64,000 nucleotides of DNA. Origin: Pantoea sp. Ap-967 (GTDB taxonomy: Bacteria; Pseudomonadota; Gammaproteobacteria; Pseudomonadales; Pseudomonadaceae). Each line of letters starts with the position of its first letter. The stretch's first letter is position 1. The notes below the pieces were generated by a model, which ran no database searches, was not told where the DNA came from, and saw only the letters and a program-made list of their open reading frames with translations. Position numbers and translations under genes: made by a program. Of this stretch, positions 1 through 8,848 are shown piece after piece. The stretch spans positions 434,001 to 498,000 of the forward strand of contig NZ_VWXK01000001.1 in assembly GCF_011752565.1 (NCBI RefSeq), written 5' to 3'.

Positions 1-641
1 ATCAGCGCGTTGACCGCGTCTTTATCGCCCTGCACCACGTTGAACACGCCATCCGGCAACCCCGCCTGCTTCAGCAGGTCGGCAATGAACAGGCTCGGGC
101 TCGGGTCCAGCGGGCTGGGCTTGAGCACGAAGGTATTGCCGGTGGCCAGGGCGACCGGGAACATCCACATCGGTACCATCACCGGGAAGTTGAATGGGGT
201 GATACCGGTCACCACGCCCAGCGGCTGGCGCAGTGTCCAGTTGTCGATGTTAGTGCTGACTTGGTCGGTGAAATCGGTTTTCAGCAACTGCGGCGCGCCA
301 CAGGCGAACTCGACGATTTCAATACCACGCATCACTTCGCCCTGGGCGTCGGTGAACACCTTGCCGTGCTCGGCAGTGATCATGCGGGCCAGGTCATCAC
401 GGTGCTCGTTGAGCAGCGCCAGGAACTTGTTCAGCACGCGCGAACGGCGCAGCGGCGACAGGTTGCTCCAGGCCGGGAAGGCGGCCTTGGCCGAGGCTAC
501 GGCAGCGTCCACATCCTTCTGTGCCGACAGTTGCACCTGACCTGTAACAGCACCGGTAGCTGGGTTGTAGACAGGCTGCTGCAGGCCGCTGGTGGCATCG
601 GCACGGGCGCCGGAGATCCAGTTGGTAATGGTGGTGGTCAT
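1..641 (-). CDS. CoA-acylating (methyl)malonate-semialdehyde dehydrogenase family, N-terminal part
   Basis: Only the first 213 codons are in the window; the gene continues past its left edge. The ATG at 641 follows a GAGAGCA ribosome site. The protein starts [16 protein letters not shown] and contains the aldehyde-dehydrogenase nucleotide-binding stretch with [12 protein letters not shown] and [10 protein letters not shown]. That pattern is typical of MmsA/IolA enzymes, which convert malonate or methylmalonate semialdehyde to acetyl- or propionyl-CoA. The catalytic cysteine lies outside the window and cannot be checked. It is the last visible gene of a minus-strand run with a cupin, an FAD amine-type oxidase and an amino-acid permease, so it probably oxidises the semialdehyde left after amine removal. 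MmsA assignment is family-level; the exact substrate is inferred. Confidence 0.85.
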   Translation of the reverse strand, partial: MTTTITNWISGARADATSGLQQPVYNPATGAVTGQVQLSAQKDVDAAVASAKAAFPAWSNLSPLRRSRVLNKFLALLNEHRDDLARMITAEHGKVFTDAQGEVMRGIEIVEFACGAPQLLKTDFTDQVSTNIDNWTLRQPLGVVTGITPFNFPVMVPMWMFPVALATGNTFVLKPSPLDPSPSLFIADLLKQAGLPDGVFNVVQGDKDAVNAL

Positions 642-699
642 CTTTGCTCTCACATCTTCAAAGGGGTAAGCCGCGCGGGGCGCCTGCCCCGCCGGGGAA

Positions 700-1050
700 T
701 CAATAAATGGCGTAGACCTTGCGAACGGTCTCGATCACGTCCCAGCGCCCGGACCAACCCGGCGGCAGGATGATGAGATCACCACCGGTGACCTCCACAA
801 CTTCCTTGCTCTGGTCGTCAGTCAGCAAGGCACGCCCAGAAATGATGTAGGTGAACTCGGTATCGGGACGGTTGATTACCGGCCAACCCCCTGGCTGGCA
901 CTCCCAGACGCCCAGGTTGCCGACGGCCTCGGGGGCAAGGGCCTGGATGGCGATCTGCGGATCGCCCTGGTCGGCGCCAGCGCGCTGGCCGGCAGGGTTC
1001 AGTGGCAACGATTGGATCGCAGCGGACTTGATGATCGTGAAAGTCGTCAC
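700..1050 (-). CDS. Small cupin (DUF861/EutQ-like)
   Basis: A 116-residue single-cupin protein. I take the GTG at 1050 as start because an AGAGGAAA ribosome site lies at the right distance; an upstream in-frame GTG at 1074 would overlap the preceding gene and has no site of its own. The core [24 protein letters not shown] and [16 protein letters not shown] matches the cupin_3 fold seen in EutQ and (S)-ureidoglycine aminohydrolase relatives. Such small cupins accompany FAD amine oxidases and semialdehyde dehydrogenases in Pseudomonas, but their activity is mostly unknown. It lies 58 bases upstream of the aldehyde dehydrogenase and its region overlaps the end of the FAD gene, so co-transcription is likely. 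Confidence 0.8.
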   Translation of the reverse strand: MTTFTIIKSAAIQSLPLNPAGQRAGADQGDPQIAIQALAPEAVGNLGVWECQPGGWPVINRPDTEFTYIISGRALLTDDQSKEVVEVTGGDLIILPPGWSGRWDVIETVRKVYAIY

Positions 1051-1063
1051 GGTGGTTTCCTCT

Positions 1064-2446
1064 TTAATGTGCACCAGTCAGCTTTTCCAGCAACATCGCA
1101 GTGCGGGATGGACGATGGGTGAAGCGCTCTTCGATATCGCTCAGCGAGGCGGCGGTCAGCCCGCTGTTGATACCCAGCCAGCGCAGGGGCTCGCGCTCCC
1201 AGGAAGGCGAGCGGTGATTGACGATAGGCAGCGTGTTGACGTCGTCCTCACGCTCAAGAATCAGGTTGCGCAGGATGCGCCCGGCCAGGTTGCTGGTGGC
1301 CACGCCATCGCCCACGTAGTTGCCGGCCCAGGCCATGCGGTTCTTGCGGTCGATGCTGACCGTGGGGCACCAGTCGCGCGACACGCCCAATGCACCACCC
1401 CAACGGTGGGTGATGCGCGCATCGGCCAGGTCCGGGAAAAACTCGACCAGGGTGTCGTGGATCTTGGCGTGGATGCTGTCGACCAGGTCGGCTTCATCGG
1501 TCATGCGCGAGCCCCAGTTGTAAGGGGCACCCCGGCCCCCGAACACCAGACGGCCTTCGGCGGTAACCTGGCCATACACCCGCAGGTGGCGCATGTCGTT
1601 GAACGCCATGCGGTGATCCAGGTTGAGCTTGCGCAGCACGTCGCGAGGCAGTGGCTCGGTGGCCAGCACCAGCGAGTACAGCGGGATGACGAATCGTGAG
1701 TGCCCTGGCTGCTGGGAGGTAAAAGCCTCGGTCGCACGCACGGTGACTTCCGCTTTTACGCAGCCATGCGCGGTATGCACCACACCTGGCGCCATGTGCG
1801 TTACCGCCGACTGCTCGTAGATTTTCGCGCCCAGGCTTTCCACCAGACGCGCCAGGCCACGCACGAGCTTGCCCGGGTGAATCAAGGCGCAATGCTCGGT
1901 GTACAGCCCGCCCAGCGTGCCTTGGGCACCTACCTGGCCTTGCGCCTCGGCACCTTCCAGAACACGCCACTGATCTGGCAGGCCGAAGCGCGCCGAGGCC
2001 TGCACGGCCGCGCGCGCCCTGGCCATTTGCGGCGCACTGCGCGCCAGTGACAGGAAGCCCTGCTTGGCGAAGTCGGCCTCGACGCCCTCAAGGGCGAGGA
2101 CACGGCCAATTTCATCGACGGTTTCGTTCATGGCCTGCTGCAAGCGCAGGGCAGCGCTGTGCGAGTACATCTGGGTGACGCGTTCAAGGGAAATCGGGAA
2201 GATCGCCGATGCCCAGCCGCCGTTGCGCCCCGAGGCGCCGAAGCCCACTTCGCGCTTTTCAAGCAGAACCACACGCAGGCTGGGGTCGCTCTTTAGCAAG
2301 TAGTACGCCGTCCACAACCCTGTGTAACCGGCACCGACGATCACCACATCGGCCTGGCTGTCGCCTTCCAGGCGCATGCGCGGCTGGGCCGGTTCGAACC
2401 ACAAAGGCCGGTTGGGTAACTGGGACAAAACTGATTTCGCTGACAT
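1064..2446 (-). CDS. FAD-dependent oxidoreductase, DAO family (PuuB/DadA-like)
   Basis: A 460-residue flavoprotein. The Rossmann motif VVIVGAGYTGLWTAYYLL lies around residues 34-51, and GASGRNGGW follows, the flavin-contact motif of glycine oxidase, D-amino-acid dehydrogenase and gamma-glutamylputrescine oxidoreductase. The C-terminal WAGNYVGDGVATSNLAGR closes the FAD site. Cytoplasmic, with no signal peptide. It should oxidise a primary or secondary amine to an aldehyde or keto acid. The permease upstream (49-base gap) and semialdehyde dehydrogenase downstream suggest import of an amino compound, oxidation here, then acyl-CoA formation. The substrate cannot be read from the sequence; polyamine-derived or beta-amino acids are plausible. 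Confidence 0.85.
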   Translation of the reverse strand: MSAKSVLSQLPNRPLWFEPAQPRMRLEGDSQADVVIVGAGYTGLWTAYYLLKSDPSLRVVLLEKREVGFGASGRNGGWASAIFPISLERVTQMYSHSAALRLQQAMNETVDEIGRVLALEGVEADFAKQGFLSLARSAPQMARARAAVQASARFGLPDQWRVLEGAEAQGQVGAQGTLGGLYTEHCALIHPGKLVRGLARLVESLGAKIYEQSAVTHMAPGVVHTAHGCVKAEVTVRATEAFTSQQPGHSRFVIPLYSLVLATEPLPRDVLRKLNLDHRMAFNDMRHLRVYGQVTAEGRLVFGGRGAPYNWGSRMTDEADLVDSIHAKIHDTLVEFFPDLADARITHRWGGALGVSRDWCPTVSIDRKNRMAWAGNYVGDGVATSNLAGRILRNLILEREDDVNTLPIVNHRSPSWEREPLRWLGINSGLTAASLSDIEERFTHRPSRTAMLLEKLTGAH

Positions 2447-2495
2447 GCTGTGGGCTTCCCATTGATGCCTGGAACAAGGGTGGTAAAGCGAGAAA

Positions 2496-3899
2496 CTAGA
2501 TTTTGTTGGTGGCCGGCTGAACCTGGTTCAGCGTTCGCTCGCGTCGGTTTCGCGACAGCTGCAAGCCGATGTACGAGACGCCAATGGCAACGATTGCGAT
2601 CAGGCACTGCAGCAGGCTCACCTGCATGGAGGGGTCGAAGGCCATGCTTGCCAGCACGGCAATGATCGATGCCGTGACCAACAGCGCCAGCCAGGGATGG
2701 CACCACATGGCAAACTTCAACGAGCCCTCGGCTACCCATTTGCGGCGCAGCTTGAGCTGCGACAGGCAGATCATCAGGTAGACGAAGAGGAATACCGTGC
2801 CAGAGGAGTTGATGAGGAACTGGAACACGGTGTCAGGCCACAGGGCGGCGATGACCACACAGCCATAACCCACCAGGGTCGAGGCAATGACGCCGCGAAC
2901 CGGCACACCTTTGCCATTCACACCAGCGATCCAGCGCGGCGCTTCGCCGTTGGCGGCCAGCACGTAAAGCAAGCGCGACGAGGTGTAGAGCCCGGCGTTC
3001 AGAACCGACAGCACCGCCACCAGAATGACCACGGTCAGCATGTCGCCAGCGCCCGGAATGCCGATGTGCTCAAGCGTGCTCACGAAGGGCGACTTGCCTG
3101 GAACCTGCGCGGTCCAAGGCTGAGCGACAACGATGAAGAAGGTGGCCAGCACGAAGAACACCAGGATGCGCAGCATCACGGTGTTCACAGCCTTGCGGAT
3201 ATTGCGTGATGGGTCTTGCGATTCAGCGGCGGCCAAGGTGGCCACCTCGACGCCGGTCATGGAGAAAATCACCACGACGACACCGGTAAACAAAGAACCG
3301 ACGCCATGGGGCAAGAAACCGCCATGCTGGGTGAGGTTGTCGAAGCTGGCAGTGGAGTTGGGCCACAGGTGGAAGACGTAGGCACCTGCCACCACCAGGA
3401 ACACGATGATGGCAGCCACCTTCACACCGGCAAACCAGTACTCGGCCTCACCAAACGAATGCACCGACATCAAGTTCAGCAAGGTCATGCTGACCATCAG
3501 CCCCAGCGCGATGACCCAAACCGGAATACCCGGTAGCCAGGCATTGATGATCTGCCCGCCGACCACGGCTTCGAAGCCCACCACGATGACCCAGAAATAC
3601 CAGTACAGCCAGCCGGTCATGTACCCCGCCGGGCGACCGAATGCCAGGCGGGCATAATCGACGAAAGAACCTTTGGCAGGGTGCGCTGCGGCCATCTCGC
3701 CGAGCATGCGCATCACAAGTGCAACGATAAGGCCGGTGATTGCGTAGGTGATGAAGGCACCGGGCCCTGTGGAAGCGATGACCGCGCTGGAACCGACGAA
3801 CAAACCGGCACCAATCACACCGCCCAGGGCGAGCATGCTGATGTGTCGCGTCTTGAGCGCACGCTTGAGGCGAGGATCATGTTCTGACTGAATAGGCAC
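2496..3899 (-). CDS. APC-superfamily amino-acid permease
   Basis: A 467-residue inner-membrane carrier with about twelve hydrophobic segments, close to the usual size for GabP/AnsP/AroP relatives. The first helix carries GGVIGAGLFVGSSAVI and is followed by LGEMAAAHP, the classic amino acid-polyamine-organocation signature. The start is GTG at 3899, supported by AAGGAGA just upstream. It is the first gene of the operon running to the left edge and so probably imports the substrate of the FAD oxidoreductase. Similarity to GABA permease is strongest by eye, but substrate specificity in this family is not reliably predicted by sequence. Confidence 0.88.
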   Translation of the reverse strand: MPIQSEHDPRLKRALKTRHISMLALGGVIGAGLFVGSSAVIASTGPGAFITYAITGLIVALVMRMLGEMAAAHPAKGSFVDYARLAFGRPAGYMTGWLYWYFWVIVVGFEAVVGGQIINAWLPGIPVWVIALGLMVSMTLLNLMSVHSFGEAEYWFAGVKVAAIIVFLVVAGAYVFHLWPNSTASFDNLTQHGGFLPHGVGSLFTGVVVVIFSMTGVEVATLAAAESQDPSRNIRKAVNTVMLRILVFFVLATFFIVVAQPWTAQVPGKSPFVSTLEHIGIPGAGDMLTVVILVAVLSVLNAGLYTSSRLLYVLAANGEAPRWIAGVNGKGVPVRGVIASTLVGYGCVVIAALWPDTVFQFLINSSGTVFLFVYLMICLSQLKLRRKWVAEGSLKFAMWCHPWLALLVTASIIAVLASMAFDPSMQVSLLQCLIAIVAIGVSYIGLQLSRNRRERTLNQVQPATNKI

Positions 3900-4202
3900 T
3901 GGTTGTCTCCTTCTAATTATTAATGGTCAACGCAGCCTGGGAAGGAGATTAAGCAGCTGCGACTACGCTGAACATCGTCAAATTGCAGAGACGAAGCATT
4001 CGATTCATACAAATGTACAAATGCAAAACTGCACAAGAAATGGGGGGTAATCCTCACGCCCGATAAGGCTCGGAGGCGCCCACTGTCCGCCATGGCACTG
4101 TATTGCTCACAGCGGTAGGGCCTGTGTCAATTATTGACTTGATGCTGAGGGCCGACGAAAAATGCGCGCTAATTCATCAGCATCTCAAGGCCTTACACGC
4201 GC
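3900..4202. promoter_or_regulatory. Divergent intergenic region with a short palindrome
   Basis: This 303-base gap separates the leftward permease operon from the rightward pentapeptide-repeat gene and must hold both promoters. I see no coding sequence. The clearest element is GTCAAT-T-ATTGAC at 4126-4138, a perfect 6-base inverted repeat with one central base, lying 65-77 bases before the pentapeptide start. It could be an operator, but no neighbouring regulator points to it. Confidence 0.35.
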
Positions 4203-4883
4203 ATGAAAACGCTGGAAATCAACGCATCCAACGCCCATGAGTTAGAGGCAGCCTTCAACACTTGCAACCTGCCGATTCATTTCCTGAGTCTTGACCTGAG
4301 CGCCTATGACTTTTCCAGAAAGAAACTGGAGCACTGCGTCTTTGAGGCATGCAACCTGGCGGGGGCGACTTTCCTGGGAAGCGACCTGACGGCTTCCACC
4401 TTCATGAAGTGCCGCGCTGGCGAGGCGAATTTCTCTGCAGCACGGCTATCCGAATCGTCATTTGTTCAATGCGACCTCAACAATTCGAATTGGAGCCGCA
4501 GCAAACTTTCACACGCCCGGTTCGAAGCCTGCAAGTTAACCGGCTCTGACTTTTCCAATGCGGCAACGCTGGCGATCAGCTTCAAGGAGTGCCGGTTGAA
4601 CAGCGCTTGCTTGTCAGGCATTTCATTCTTTAAAAGTGAAATCGACAACCTGGACTTCAGCGAAAGCGACCTCACCGGCTGCGACTTTCGAAAGTCTCGC
4701 TTCATCAATGGCGGCAGCCTCTCCATGGCCCGGGTTTCCGGAGCCCGCTTTGACGAAGCGGATTTGCGTGAAGCCAGCCTGAGCGGCTTGAGATTGACCG
4801 ACGCTGCACAATTCAAAGGTGCAACCATTTCCAAATCGCAAGCGACGATGCTGTTGGCAGGGCTTGGCCTGACGGTGATGTGA
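4203..4883 (+). CDS. Pentapeptide-repeat protein (Qnr/McbG-like)
   Basis: A 226-residue protein made almost wholly of pentapeptide units A(D/N)LXX, for example CNLAGATFLGSDLTASTF and FSESDLTGCDFRKSRF. These fold as a right-handed quadrilateral beta-helix that can mimic DNA. The length and the C-terminal tail (SQATMLLAGLGLTVM) resemble the Qnr/McbG group (about 214-220 residues), whose members protect DNA gyrase from quinolones or microcin B17. No signal peptide or membrane segment. It stands alone between divergent and co-directional genes. The fold is clear; a gyrase-protection role is an inference from family resemblance and needs testing. Confidence 0.85.
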   Translation: MKTLEINASNAHELEAAFNTCNLPIHFLSLDLSAYDFSRKKLEHCVFEACNLAGATFLGSDLTASTFMKCRAGEANFSAARLSESSFVQCDLNNSNWSRSKLSHARFEACKLTGSDFSNAATLAISFKECRLNSACLSGISFFKSEIDNLDFSESDLTGCDFRKSRFINGGSLSMARVSGARFDEADLREASLSGLRLTDAAQFKGATISKSQATMLLAGLGLTVM

Positions 4884-5055
4884 CACAGCCACAGCCGAAC
4901 TGCCTGGGCTCGTTCAGCCGGCAATGGTGCCGGCCTTGGAACGGGGGGCTTGGCGATAAGCCTTCGTCGCTGACCCGCTCGGGACGATGCGATACGCACG
5001 AGACGGTGATCGGTGAGGCACCCGTGACGCGGCTGCATTGACACGGACCTTGATT

Positions 5056-5072
5056 ATGACACTTAGTGTCAT
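5056..5072. promoter_or_regulatory. 17-base palindrome upstream of the amidotransferase
   Basis: ATGACACT-T-AGTGTCAT is a perfect 8-base inverted repeat with a single central base, ending 75 bases before the ATG at 5148 in otherwise AT-rich sequence. Its position and symmetry fit a dimeric repressor operator. No regulator gene is adjacent, so the binding protein is unknown. Confidence 0.5.
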
Positions 5073-5147
5073 TAATATTGATTTGTGTCCACGGATTGGG
5101 GCGCGAACACTACCCATACCGTGCTACCCCTTGTCGAGAGCCCGCCC

Positions 5148-5867
5148 ATGAAAGTGCATTTCATCGTTCACGAATCGTTCGAAGCTCCTGGAGCGTATGA
5201 AACCTGGGTGCAGGCACACGGCTACGCAACCAGCTACTCACGGGTCTACCTCAATGACAGGTTGCCAGAGCGTGTGGACGACATCGATCTGCTGGTGGTG
5301 CTGGGCGGGCCGCAGGACCCAGCCACAACACCGGAGCAATGCCCCCACTTCAACGCCGCCGCTGAATGTCGCCTGATCGGCAAGGCCATCAATGCTGGCA
5401 AGGCGGTTGTGGGCGTCTGCCTCGGGGCCCAGCTCATTGGTGAAGCGCTAGGGGCGCAGTTTGGTCATAGCCCGGAAAAGGAAATCGGGATGTACCCGAT
5501 CAGCCTTACGGCCCAAGGCAAGGCCAACAGCAAGGTTGCTCACTTTGGCGATGTCCTGGACGTCGGCCATTGGCACAACGATATGCCTGGGCTTACCGCG
5601 CACGCAAAGATTCTCGCGGTGAGTGAAGGCTGCCCTCGCCAGATCGTCGAGTACGGCCATTTGGTCTATGGCTTCCAATGCCACATGGAGTTCACTCGCG
5701 ACGTCGTCGAGCAGCTGATCGCGGCCTGCGAACCTGAACTGCTCACACTCACCGACCGCCCCTTCGTACAGCAGCCAGCCGAGCTGCGTGCCAACGACTG
5801 GGATGAGATGAACCAAAAGCTGTTTACTTTCCTCGACAAGCTGGTTGCTGAGTACCAGGCGGCTTGA
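5148..5867 (+). CDS. Class I glutamine amidotransferase (GMP-synthase-like)
   Basis: A 239-residue stand-alone GATase1 domain. The start at 5148 (MKVHFIVHESF) is chosen over an upstream in-frame alternative because a GAGAG site precedes it and the fold begins there. The nucleophile elbow VVGVCLGAQLIG holds the catalytic Cys, and GFQCHMEF supplies the His and Glu of the triad. Known relatives either hydrolyse glutamine or gamma-glutamyl compounds, or transfer ammonia. Lone proteins like this are annotated as GMP-synthase-like but lack the synthetase domain. It is cytoplasmic and has a palindrome in its promoter region. Its substrate is unknown. Confidence 0.82.
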   Translation: MKVHFIVHESFEAPGAYETWVQAHGYATSYSRVYLNDRLPERVDDIDLLVVLGGPQDPATTPEQCPHFNAAAECRLIGKAINAGKAVVGVCLGAQLIGEALGAQFGHSPEKEIGMYPISLTAQGKANSKVAHFGDVLDVGHWHNDMPGLTAHAKILAVSEGCPRQIVEYGHLVYGFQCHMEFTRDVVEQLIAACEPELLTLTDRPFVQQPAELRANDWDEMNQKLFTFLDKLVAEYQAA

Positions 5868-5921
5868 GTTTGGGGTTAGCGCGGTGTTCGGATGTGTTCG
5901 CCGTGAATTTTTCAGCGCCTA

Positions 5922-6117
5922 TGAGATCGAGCGCCGCCCGCGCGGCGCATCGCGAGCTGCGCTCGCTCCTACGTTTGTTTCGGGCCAGTGATGCCTGTGC
6001 CAATCGCGTCATGCGCCAAAGCCTTCGCGCACTAACCTCACAGGAATAATTGGCCCGAAATAGACGTAGGAGCGAGCACAGCTCGCGATGCGCCGCGCGG
6101 GCGGCGCTCGATCTCAT
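5922..6117. repeat. Inverted pair of GC-rich intergenic repeats
   Basis: One copy runs 5922-5990 and its near-perfect reverse complement runs 6051-6117, separated by about 60 bases. Each contains GATCGAGCGCCGCCCGCGCG, then a GCGAGCTG-GCTCGCTCC hairpin, then ACGT and a GGGCCAGTG-type end. Transcribed, the two arms would form one long hairpin. The same unit recurs at 63843-63911 and, inverted, at the right edge, so it is a dispersed REP/BIME-like family. It lies between the convergent amidotransferase and membrane dehydrogenase genes. Confidence 0.85.
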
Positions 6118-6232
6118 AGGCGCAGACGATGTCACGGTGAACGGCCGCTATGGGTCGATACCTGCCGGTCGCAACTGGCCCAAGTACCGCCCGCGGCCTT
6201 GGCGTAAATTGCCTACCCGCGCCTTCAGCGTT

Positions 6233-6254
6233 GGCTGCAGGCAGGCCTGCAGCC
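6233..6254 (-). terminator. Hairpin after the PQQ dehydrogenase
   Basis: GGCTGCAGGC-AG-GCCTGCAGCC is a perfect 10-base stem starting 13 bases after the dehydrogenase stop codon. There is no T-run, so it is at best a weak or Rho-assisted terminator or an mRNA-stabilising 3' hairpin. Confidence 0.4.
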
Positions 6255-6266
6255 GGGTTCAAGGGT

Positions 6267-8675
6267 TTAGTGGCTGGCGTTGGGCAGGGCGTAGGCAATC
6301 ACGTAGTCGCCGCGATTATCGTTGGTACCCGTTCGGGTTGCCCCACCCACGGTGACGACGATGTATTGCTTGCCATCGCGCCCTACATAGGACATTGGCG
6401 CACCTTGGCCACCGACCGGCAGGCGGGCGCGCCATACTTCTTCGCCGGTATCGTTGTCCAGGGCGCGGATGTAATAGTCCAGCGTACCGTGGAAGAAGGT
6501 CAGACCGCCCTTGGTGACCAGTGGCCCACCCATGGTCGGCATGCCCAGTGGGATGTGCACGCCAGGTACGATGCCATGCACCGGGGCGTCCTCGATCGAA
6601 CCCATGGGCACCTGCCACTTGGTCTTGCCGTTGTTCAGGTCGATGGCCGTCATGGTGCCGAACGGCGGCTTGAAGCACGGCACGCCCAGCGGCGAGACGA
6701 ACATCGAGCGCTCTACGCCCCACGGAGTGCCCAGCTGCTCAGAGTATTCACCCTCGGTGCTTGGCTTGAGGCCTGTGCGCTTGGCATCCTCACGCTTGAT
6801 GAAACGGCCCCACTGCGCCATGCGAATGTCGTTGACGATCAGCGTACCGGTCGATGCGTCCAGCGCGCCGCCACCCCAGTTGAAACCACCGTAGTAACCC
6901 GGGTAGATCAGGGTCGCCTGGCCTTCGACCAGCGGGGTGAATTCACCTTCCCAGCGCATGGCCTTGAAGTCGATCCGGCACATCAACTGGTCGAAGACCG
7001 TGCCGCCCCACATGTCCGATTCCTTGAAGCGCTCGGCACCGACCGACAGCTGCGAGTAGGGTTGGGTCGGCGAGATGCGCATGCCCGGCATGCCATCGGT
7101 GGCGACCTTGCGTTGCTCAACCGGGAAAACCGGGGTGCCGGTGCGACGATCCAGTACGAAGATCTGGCCACGCTTGGTCAGGGCAATCACCACCGGGGTC
7201 TTGCCGCCTTCCTTGTTGGGCAGGTCATAGAGGATGGGTTGGGCGGACACGTCGTAGTCGAACATGTCGTTGTTGGCAGTGCGGAAATGCCACTTGTCGA
7301 CGCCGGTGTTGACGTCGATGGCGACGATCGAGTCGTTGTACTCATCGGAGCCAGGGTTGCGGTCACCGTTCCAGAAGTCCGGGGTCTGGTTACCGGTCGG
7401 GATGTAGGCCAGGCCCAGTTGCGGATCGTACGAGGCAGTGCCCCAGAAGTTCGGCGAGTCGCTTGGGTAGTTCTGCCCTTCCGGCAGCGGTACACCGCGT
7501 TTGGGGTTCAGCGCGTCCCAGGCCCACAGCAGTTTGCCGGTGCGTACGTCGAAGCCGCGGGTCACACCGGAGGGTTCGCCGGTCTTGAGGTTGTCGTTGA
7601 TCTTGCCGCCGACGATCACCACGTTGCCGGCCACCAGTGGCGCCGAGGTCAGGTAGTAGGAGCCGTCGGTGTTCGGGCCGATGCCTTTGAGCAGGTCGAC
7701 CTGGCCATGCTCGCCGAAGCCTTCACATGGCTTGCCGGTAGCGGCATCCAGCGCGATAAGGCGTGCATCCACAGTGGTGGTGATGATGCGGCGACGGCAC
7801 TCGGCTGGCTGCGCGGTGGCAACCTCTGCCGCCGGGTCAGCCGGCGAGGAAGCATTCTGCGGTGCCTTGTCGGCATCGTAATAACCAACACCGCGACAGC
7901 GTTTCCAGCTCTTGTTGGACGGCGTTTCCTTGATCTGCGGATCGTACTTCCACTTCTCGGCACCGCTGACAGGGTCCAGGGCGAACACCTTGTTCAGCGG
8001 CGTACACAGGTACACCGTGTCATCGACCTTCAGCGGGGTACCCTGGTATTCGGCGCCGTTGATGGCCATGTCACCGGTACGGAAGGTCCAGGCGACCTGC
8101 AGGTCCTTGACGTTGGACTTGTTGATCTGGTCGAACTGGGCAAAGCGCTCACCGTGCGTACCGCGGCCATAGGCGGTCCAGTCATTGCCATCCGCTTCAC
8201 CGGCGTCCGCCACCAGCACCGGCGCCTTGCTGCCTTTTTCGGCGACCACGGTTGGATGCGGCTTGAACATGCCAACGGCAAAGCCGATCAGGCTGGCAAC
8301 CAGCGCCAGGCTGATGCAGGCACGTGGCGCGACGCCAAGGAACCTGCGATTGCCATCGAGCAGCGGCACCAGCAGGGTCAGTACCAAAGCGATGACAATG
8401 AAGGTCATCAGGCGTGGCACCAGTTGCCAGAAGTCGACGCCGACTTCCCAGAACGCCCACAGCGCGGTGATCACCAGCAATAGCAAAGCGATCCAGGTTG
8501 CGGCCACCTTGCGTCGCACCAGGCTGATGCCGCTGGCCGCCATCATCGCCCCGGCCAGCAGGTAGTACCCGCTGCCACCCAGCGTGATCAGCTTGATCCC
8601 TCCCACGGCCAGGCCGGCCCCCAGCAAAACCAATATGGCACCGATCACGATCGGTATGGCGCCCTTCACTTTCAT
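6267..8675 (-). CDS. Membrane-bound PQQ-dependent aldose/quinate dehydrogenase (Gcd family)
   Basis: 802 residues, the normal length for the glucose/quinate/shikimate PQQ dehydrogenases. The start at 8675 (MKVKGAIPIVIG) follows AGGAAGGGAT; the longer open frame to 8864 is rejected. About the first 150 residues hold four to five membrane helices, and the rest is a periplasmic eight-bladed propeller with PQQ motifs such as WTYGRG-like DWTAYGRGTHG, TGNQTPDFWNGDRNPG and GGFNWGGGALD. The enzyme oxidises a sugar or cyclitol in the periplasm and passes electrons to ubiquinone. The stretch YLCTPLNKVFALD has Leu where I recall a substrate-related His in E. coli glucose dehydrogenase, so the substrate may not be glucose. 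The gene is next to a LacI regulator and has two LacI-type palindromes in its promoter. Confidence 0.9.
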   Translation of the reverse strand: MKVKGAIPIVIGAILVLLGAGLAVGGIKLITLGGSGYYLLAGAMMAASGISLVRRKVAATWIALLLLVITALWAFWEVGVDFWQLVPRLMTFIVIALVLTLLVPLLDGNRRFLGVAPRACISLALVASLIGFAVGMFKPHPTVVAEKGSKAPVLVADAGEADGNDWTAYGRGTHGERFAQFDQINKSNVKDLQVAWTFRTGDMAINGAEYQGTPLKVDDTVYLCTPLNKVFALDPVSGAEKWKYDPQIKETPSNKSWKRCRGVGYYDADKAPQNASSPADPAAEVATAQPAECRRRIITTTVDARLIALDAATGKPCEGFGEHGQVDLLKGIGPNTDGSYYLTSAPLVAGNVVIVGGKINDNLKTGEPSGVTRGFDVRTGKLLWAWDALNPKRGVPLPEGQNYPSDSPNFWGTASYDPQLGLAYIPTGNQTPDFWNGDRNPGSDEYNDSIVAIDVNTGVDKWHFRTANNDMFDYDVSAQPILYDLPNKEGGKTPVVIALTKRGQIFVLDRRTGTPVFPVEQRKVATDGMPGMRISPTQPYSQLSVGAERFKESDMWGGTVFDQLMCRIDFKAMRWEGEFTPLVEGQATLIYPGYYGGFNWGGGALDASTGTLIVNDIRMAQWGRFIKREDAKRTGLKPSTEGEYSEQLGTPWGVERSMFVSPLGVPCFKPPFGTMTAIDLNNGKTKWQVPMGSIEDAPVHGIVPGVHIPLGMPTMGGPLVTKGGLTFFHGTLDYYIRALDNDTGEEVWRARLPVGGQGAPMSYVGRDGKQYIVVTVGGATRTGTNDNRGDYVIAYALPNASH

Positions 8676-8787
8676 ATCCCTTCCTGCACGATTCACGGCT
8701 TCGGCCGTGGATTCAGATTCACGCCTGGCAATGCTCGCCGCCGGGCGCCCACACATTCCCCTGCCCTGAAGGCATAGGTACAGCCAG

Positions 8788-8805
8788 AATGAGAGCGCTC
8801 TCATT
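8788..8805. promoter_or_regulatory. LacI-type operator 1 before the PQQ dehydrogenase
   Basis: AATGAGAGCGCTCTCATT is a perfect 18-base palindrome with the central CG step typical of LacI/GalR-family operators. It lies about 113 bases before the dehydrogenase ATG and its centre is 60 bases from a second similar site. The LacI-type gene at 8974-9981 is the obvious candidate binder. Confidence 0.75.
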
Positions 8806-8848
8806 TGTCGACGCCAGTTGTATGAAAATGCACAATACAACCAGCAAA

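Noticed and set aside
6150..8483. A 777-codon open frame on the plus strand opposite the PQQ dehydrogenase
   Set aside because: It is the antisense shadow of a high-GC gene: no ribosome site, low-complexity Arg/His/Gly-rich composition, no recognisable domain, while the minus strand encodes a full family protein.
7901..8675. Longer N-terminus for the PQQ dehydrogenase reaching 8864
   Set aside because: The extra residues would run over a LacI operator and the promoter; the ATG at 8675 has a good ribosome site and matches family length.
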